DNA of 10,000 nucleotides from Theodoxus fluviatilis (Eukaryota > Mollusca > Gastropoda > Cycloneritida > Neritidae): assembly GCA_034096865.1 (NCBI GenBank), contig JAWQFJ010025742.1, forward strand, positions 1-10,000. The letters run 5' to 3'. Made by a program: the position numbers and the translations under genes. Positions within the stretch are counted from its first letter, which is position 1. Each line of letters starts with the position of its first letter. Below are positions 8,297 to 10,000 of this stretch, piece after piece. The notes beneath the pieces are model-generated. The model saw nothing but the letters and a program-made list of their open reading frames with translations, was not told where the DNA came from and did not search any database.

Positions 8297-8456
8297 CTGA
8301 ACAGATGTGCGGTTCATCCGAAAATGACATTTGAACTGAGTGTCGCTGTAACGAGGCGAACGGTGCAACCGATTCAGAAGCCAATTCGAGCATTGCCACC
8401 TCGAAGATTACGCTTTTTCGACGGTGGGTAGTCGAAGAGTCAGCATTGGACGCCAT
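8297..8456 (-). CDS. Candidate first coding exon on the minus strand, product unknown
   Basis: On the minus strand, CCAAGATGGCG provides an ATG at 8456 in strong Kozak context. A 53-codon peptide follows, beginning MASNADSSTTHRRKSVIFEV and ending SFSDEPHICS. It runs into CAG|GTAAGC at 8297/8296, a consensus donor leaving a phase-1 intron. Immediately upstream are the palindrome GTGCGCAC (8463-8470) and the GC-rich hairpin 8484-8556, mirroring the arrangement at the plus-strand exon. The N-terminus is Ser/Thr-rich, then amphipathic (VAMLELASES). I do not recognise the protein and see no downstream exon. An unrelated chance frame remains possible, but start context, donor and promoter-like flank occur together. 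Confidence 0.4.
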
Positions 8457-8483
8457 CTTGGCGTGCGCACACTCGTTCAGTGT

Positions 8484-8556
8484 TGTTCAGGAGGGCGCAG
8501 TTTCAGCTCTCCGTGAGCTCGCGCGAACTCACTGAGTACTCTGCGCCTCCTGAACA
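8484..8556. repeat. GC-rich nested palindrome (right)
   Basis: TGTTCAGGAGG (8484-8494) pairs with CCTCCTGAACA (8546-8556), continued after a one-base bulge by CGCAG/CTGCG, for a 16-bp stem. Inside, TCAG...CTGA and AGCTC-tccgt-GAGCT pairs add further hairpins. It starts 27 bases upstream of the minus-strand candidate ATG. Confidence 0.9.
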
Positions 8557-8562
8557 CGCCTC
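8546..8562 (-). repeat. 17-bp inverted repeat, right copy
   Basis: CCTCCTGAACACGCCTC is the exact reverse complement of 7673-7689. Confidence 0.95.
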
Positions 8563-9136
8563 TGTTCTGCTACCCTTGTCTGTACCGTATCCATTTCGCA
8601 TCAGAGTTAGGCAGCAGTATACCGGATGCACGTTGTTTGAATGCAGCTGTGTCGCTTACGAGGGCTGAACGTTCTGAAGTGCAAAGCTCTCAAAGCTTTT
8701 TCAGTCGTTTGTTGAGCTGGCATTGGTTGCCTGAGGTTTTCGTGCTATTTTTAAGCGGTTTCATCGCCACATAGACGTGCATTTTATTTACATCAGTATG
8801 GATACCTGGGTGACCGAGATCGACGCTTCACTAGCGTGTTATTGAACGAGTATTTGTTTTCCCCGACAGGCGTGGATCATTTTGTGGTGGAGTGAAATAC
8901 TTTTAAAAACATGATTTTGTTTTTGTTTGGTTTTGTTTTGTCTTAGCAACCGTTTGTTTTACTTGGATTGTTTTATGAGTTGTTCTGTGCCGTCAAATGG
9001 TGTGCATACTCCATCGTCATCTGATCAGGACAAAAGTGCACAGCTCGATGTACAGTAAAATGGCTACACTGTTGTCGTTATGAATGCCGCCAAATTTTCA
9101 AGTTTTGTTGTTTGAGTTTGTAACTTTCTTTTGTTT
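8563..9136. other. No recognisable gene; TTTTG-rich tract
   Basis: No frame or RNA gene recognised. At 8912-8941 there is a (TTTTG)n-like tract with interruptions, which on the minus strand would read as an A-rich tail. The stretch becomes AT-rich away from the GC-rich palindrome. Confidence 0.45.
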
Positions 9137-9177
9137 ATGGCCCGGTGGCCTTGACACTAAAGCTTCTAAGTAAAAAG

Positions 9178-9183
<6 letters not shown>
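9137..9183 (+). mobile_element. Possible 3' end of a second LINE/SINE copy
   Basis: ATGGCCCGGTGGCCTTGACA (9137-9156) resembles the 3' end of the first LINE (GGGCCGATGGCCTCAATAAA, 2188-2207). Both have a GGCC...GGCC hairpin followed by CCTt/cxA and an A-rich run, and both then enter a (CT)n tract. No coding part is attached, as in a heavily 5'-truncated insertion. Only about 25 bases support the match. Confidence 0.3.

Positions 9184-9240
<57 letters not shown>
9184..9240 (+). repeat. (CT)n microsatellite
   Basis: Uninterrupted CT dinucleotides, about 28 copies, directly joined to the CA tract. No substitutions, which suggests recent expansion or active slippage. Confidence 0.97.
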
Positions 9241-9260
<20 letters not shown>

Positions 9261-9262
9261 TA

Positions 9263-9333
<71 letters not shown>
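9241..9333 (+). repeat. (CA)n microsatellite
   Basis: About 46 CA dinucleotides with two TACACA interruptions near 9260-9270. Thr-His and Cys-Val repeat frames across it are artefacts. Confidence 0.97.
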
Positions 9334-9335
<2 letters not shown>

Positions 9336-9452
9336 AGAATCAGACAGAAACAGAGACCGATGCAGTGAGATACACCAAGAAGCACAAAGAGACAGAGAGC
9401 GAACGAGTGCTTATCTTCAAACCAATTTAAAGCGTTTCCTTGTGGGCGATAA

Positions 9453-9513
9453 CCACCAGCCAATCAGATAATCGCATACTCCCACCAGCCAATCATCAGA
9501 TAATCGCATACTC
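9453..9513 (+). promoter_or_regulatory. Two tandem units with CCAAT boxes
   Basis: A 29-base unit (9453-9481) and a 32-base unit (9482-9513) are identical except for a three-base ATC insertion: CCACCAGCCAATCA...GATAATCGCATACTC. Each contains AGCCAATCA, a match to the NF-Y CCAAT-box consensus in the same orientation, 29 bases apart. A TATAA-like sequence (CTATAACA, about 9532) lies 19 bases after the second unit. Promoter function is inference; no convincing downstream coding exon is seen. Confidence 0.45.
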
Positions 9514-10000
9514 CCACGCGACCAGAACTCACTATAACAAGCGCTTTCGATCGCTTGCACCACTTAGAGCGTTCTGTGACGCGTTATCGCCCTGCAAGCG
9601 GGCATCATATGTTTGCTATCGCAACATTTTTGATCGTTTATTACGTTTAAGATATTTTAATTGGACACGAATGGAAATTAAAGTATTTATTAAAGCTACT
9701 TGTTTCCCTGGATTCATGCTGAAGATCTTGTGATCTTTTAATGTTTAATTTTACGTGCTATACAGCTCTGCTGTTTCAGAAATTTGGAGTAAAAACATTT
9801 TTTAAAGTTTGAAATCGTCAGCGTGCGCATTATAAAGCTCAAACCTGAAATCAGAGAAGCTGAGAGTTCGAACTTCATTTCAAAACCTGTTATCGTCAGA
9901 TTATCTAATTAAGACCAATCATTATGCCTGGTGGTTTGACTACTTTATGCCTTTTCTTATCGTTCGTTTGAAATTGTTTTTTGTTTTGTTTTGTTTTGTT
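9514..10000. other. No recognisable gene; minor inverted repeats and terminal (TTTTG)n
   Basis: CGCTTGC (9552-9558) and GCAAGCG (9594-9600) form a 7-bp inverted repeat. TGAAAT...ATTTCA around AGTTCGAACT (about 9846-9884) forms another weak hairpin. The window ends in a (TTTTG)n tract from about 9975, possibly the tail of a minus-strand retroelement lying beyond the edge. The frame at 9440-9733 has no recognised motif. Confidence 0.4.

Overview
The window looks like non-coding-rich animal genomic DNA. The best guess is a mollusc, probably a gastropod. Reasons: a jockey/CR1/I-type non-LTR retrotransposon coding region, long (CT)n-(GT)n/(CA)n microsatellites, Kozak-context ATGs followed by GTAAG-type splice donors, a dispersed repeat that resembles one common in mollusc genomes (recalled from memory), and no bacterial-style gene packing. 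No complete cellular gene is present.

Layout. 1-2218: 3' part of a LINE whose reverse transcriptase frame is open to the left window edge, intact through the catalytic motifs, then frameshifted near 1850-1865, with a short 3' UTR ending in a GGCC hairpin and AATAAA. 2219-2390: (CT)n then (GT)n. 2391-4139: no recognisable gene; it holds one near-perfect estrogen-response-element palindrome at 3888-3902. 4140-4420: possible relic of a Tc1/mariner-type transposase. 4421-6078: no gene seen; a short (GAC)n(AAC)n tract and a small hairpin. 6079-6169: seven 13-bp tandem units, six carrying a CACGTG E-box. 6205-6417: degraded SINE/LINE-3'-end-like repeat with a CCAT tail. 6421-6651: possible coding exon or exon fossil with a zinc-finger-like Cys/His cluster. 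It stops exactly where a 932-bp foldback structure begins (6652-7583, arms about 239 bp).

7673-8562 is the most unusual part. Perfect 17-bp inverted repeats bound an 890-bp segment. Each end carries related GC-rich palindromes, and 27-39 bp inside each palindrome lies an ATGGC start in good Kozak and YY1-like context. Each start opens a short frame that ends in CAG|GTAAG in phase 1. The two candidate first exons (+ strand 7812-7929, - strand 8297-8456) point at each other, so each promoter would lie inside the other gene's first intron. I do not recognise either peptide.

8563-10000: mostly unassigned AT-rich DNA, with a second LINE-like 3' end (9137-9160) running into another (CT)n-(CA)n tract, two tandem CCAAT boxes in 29/32-bp repeats (9453-9513), and T-rich TTTTG repeats. 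The genes do not form a pathway. The window is accessory, repeat-rich DNA around what may be one or two 5' gene ends.
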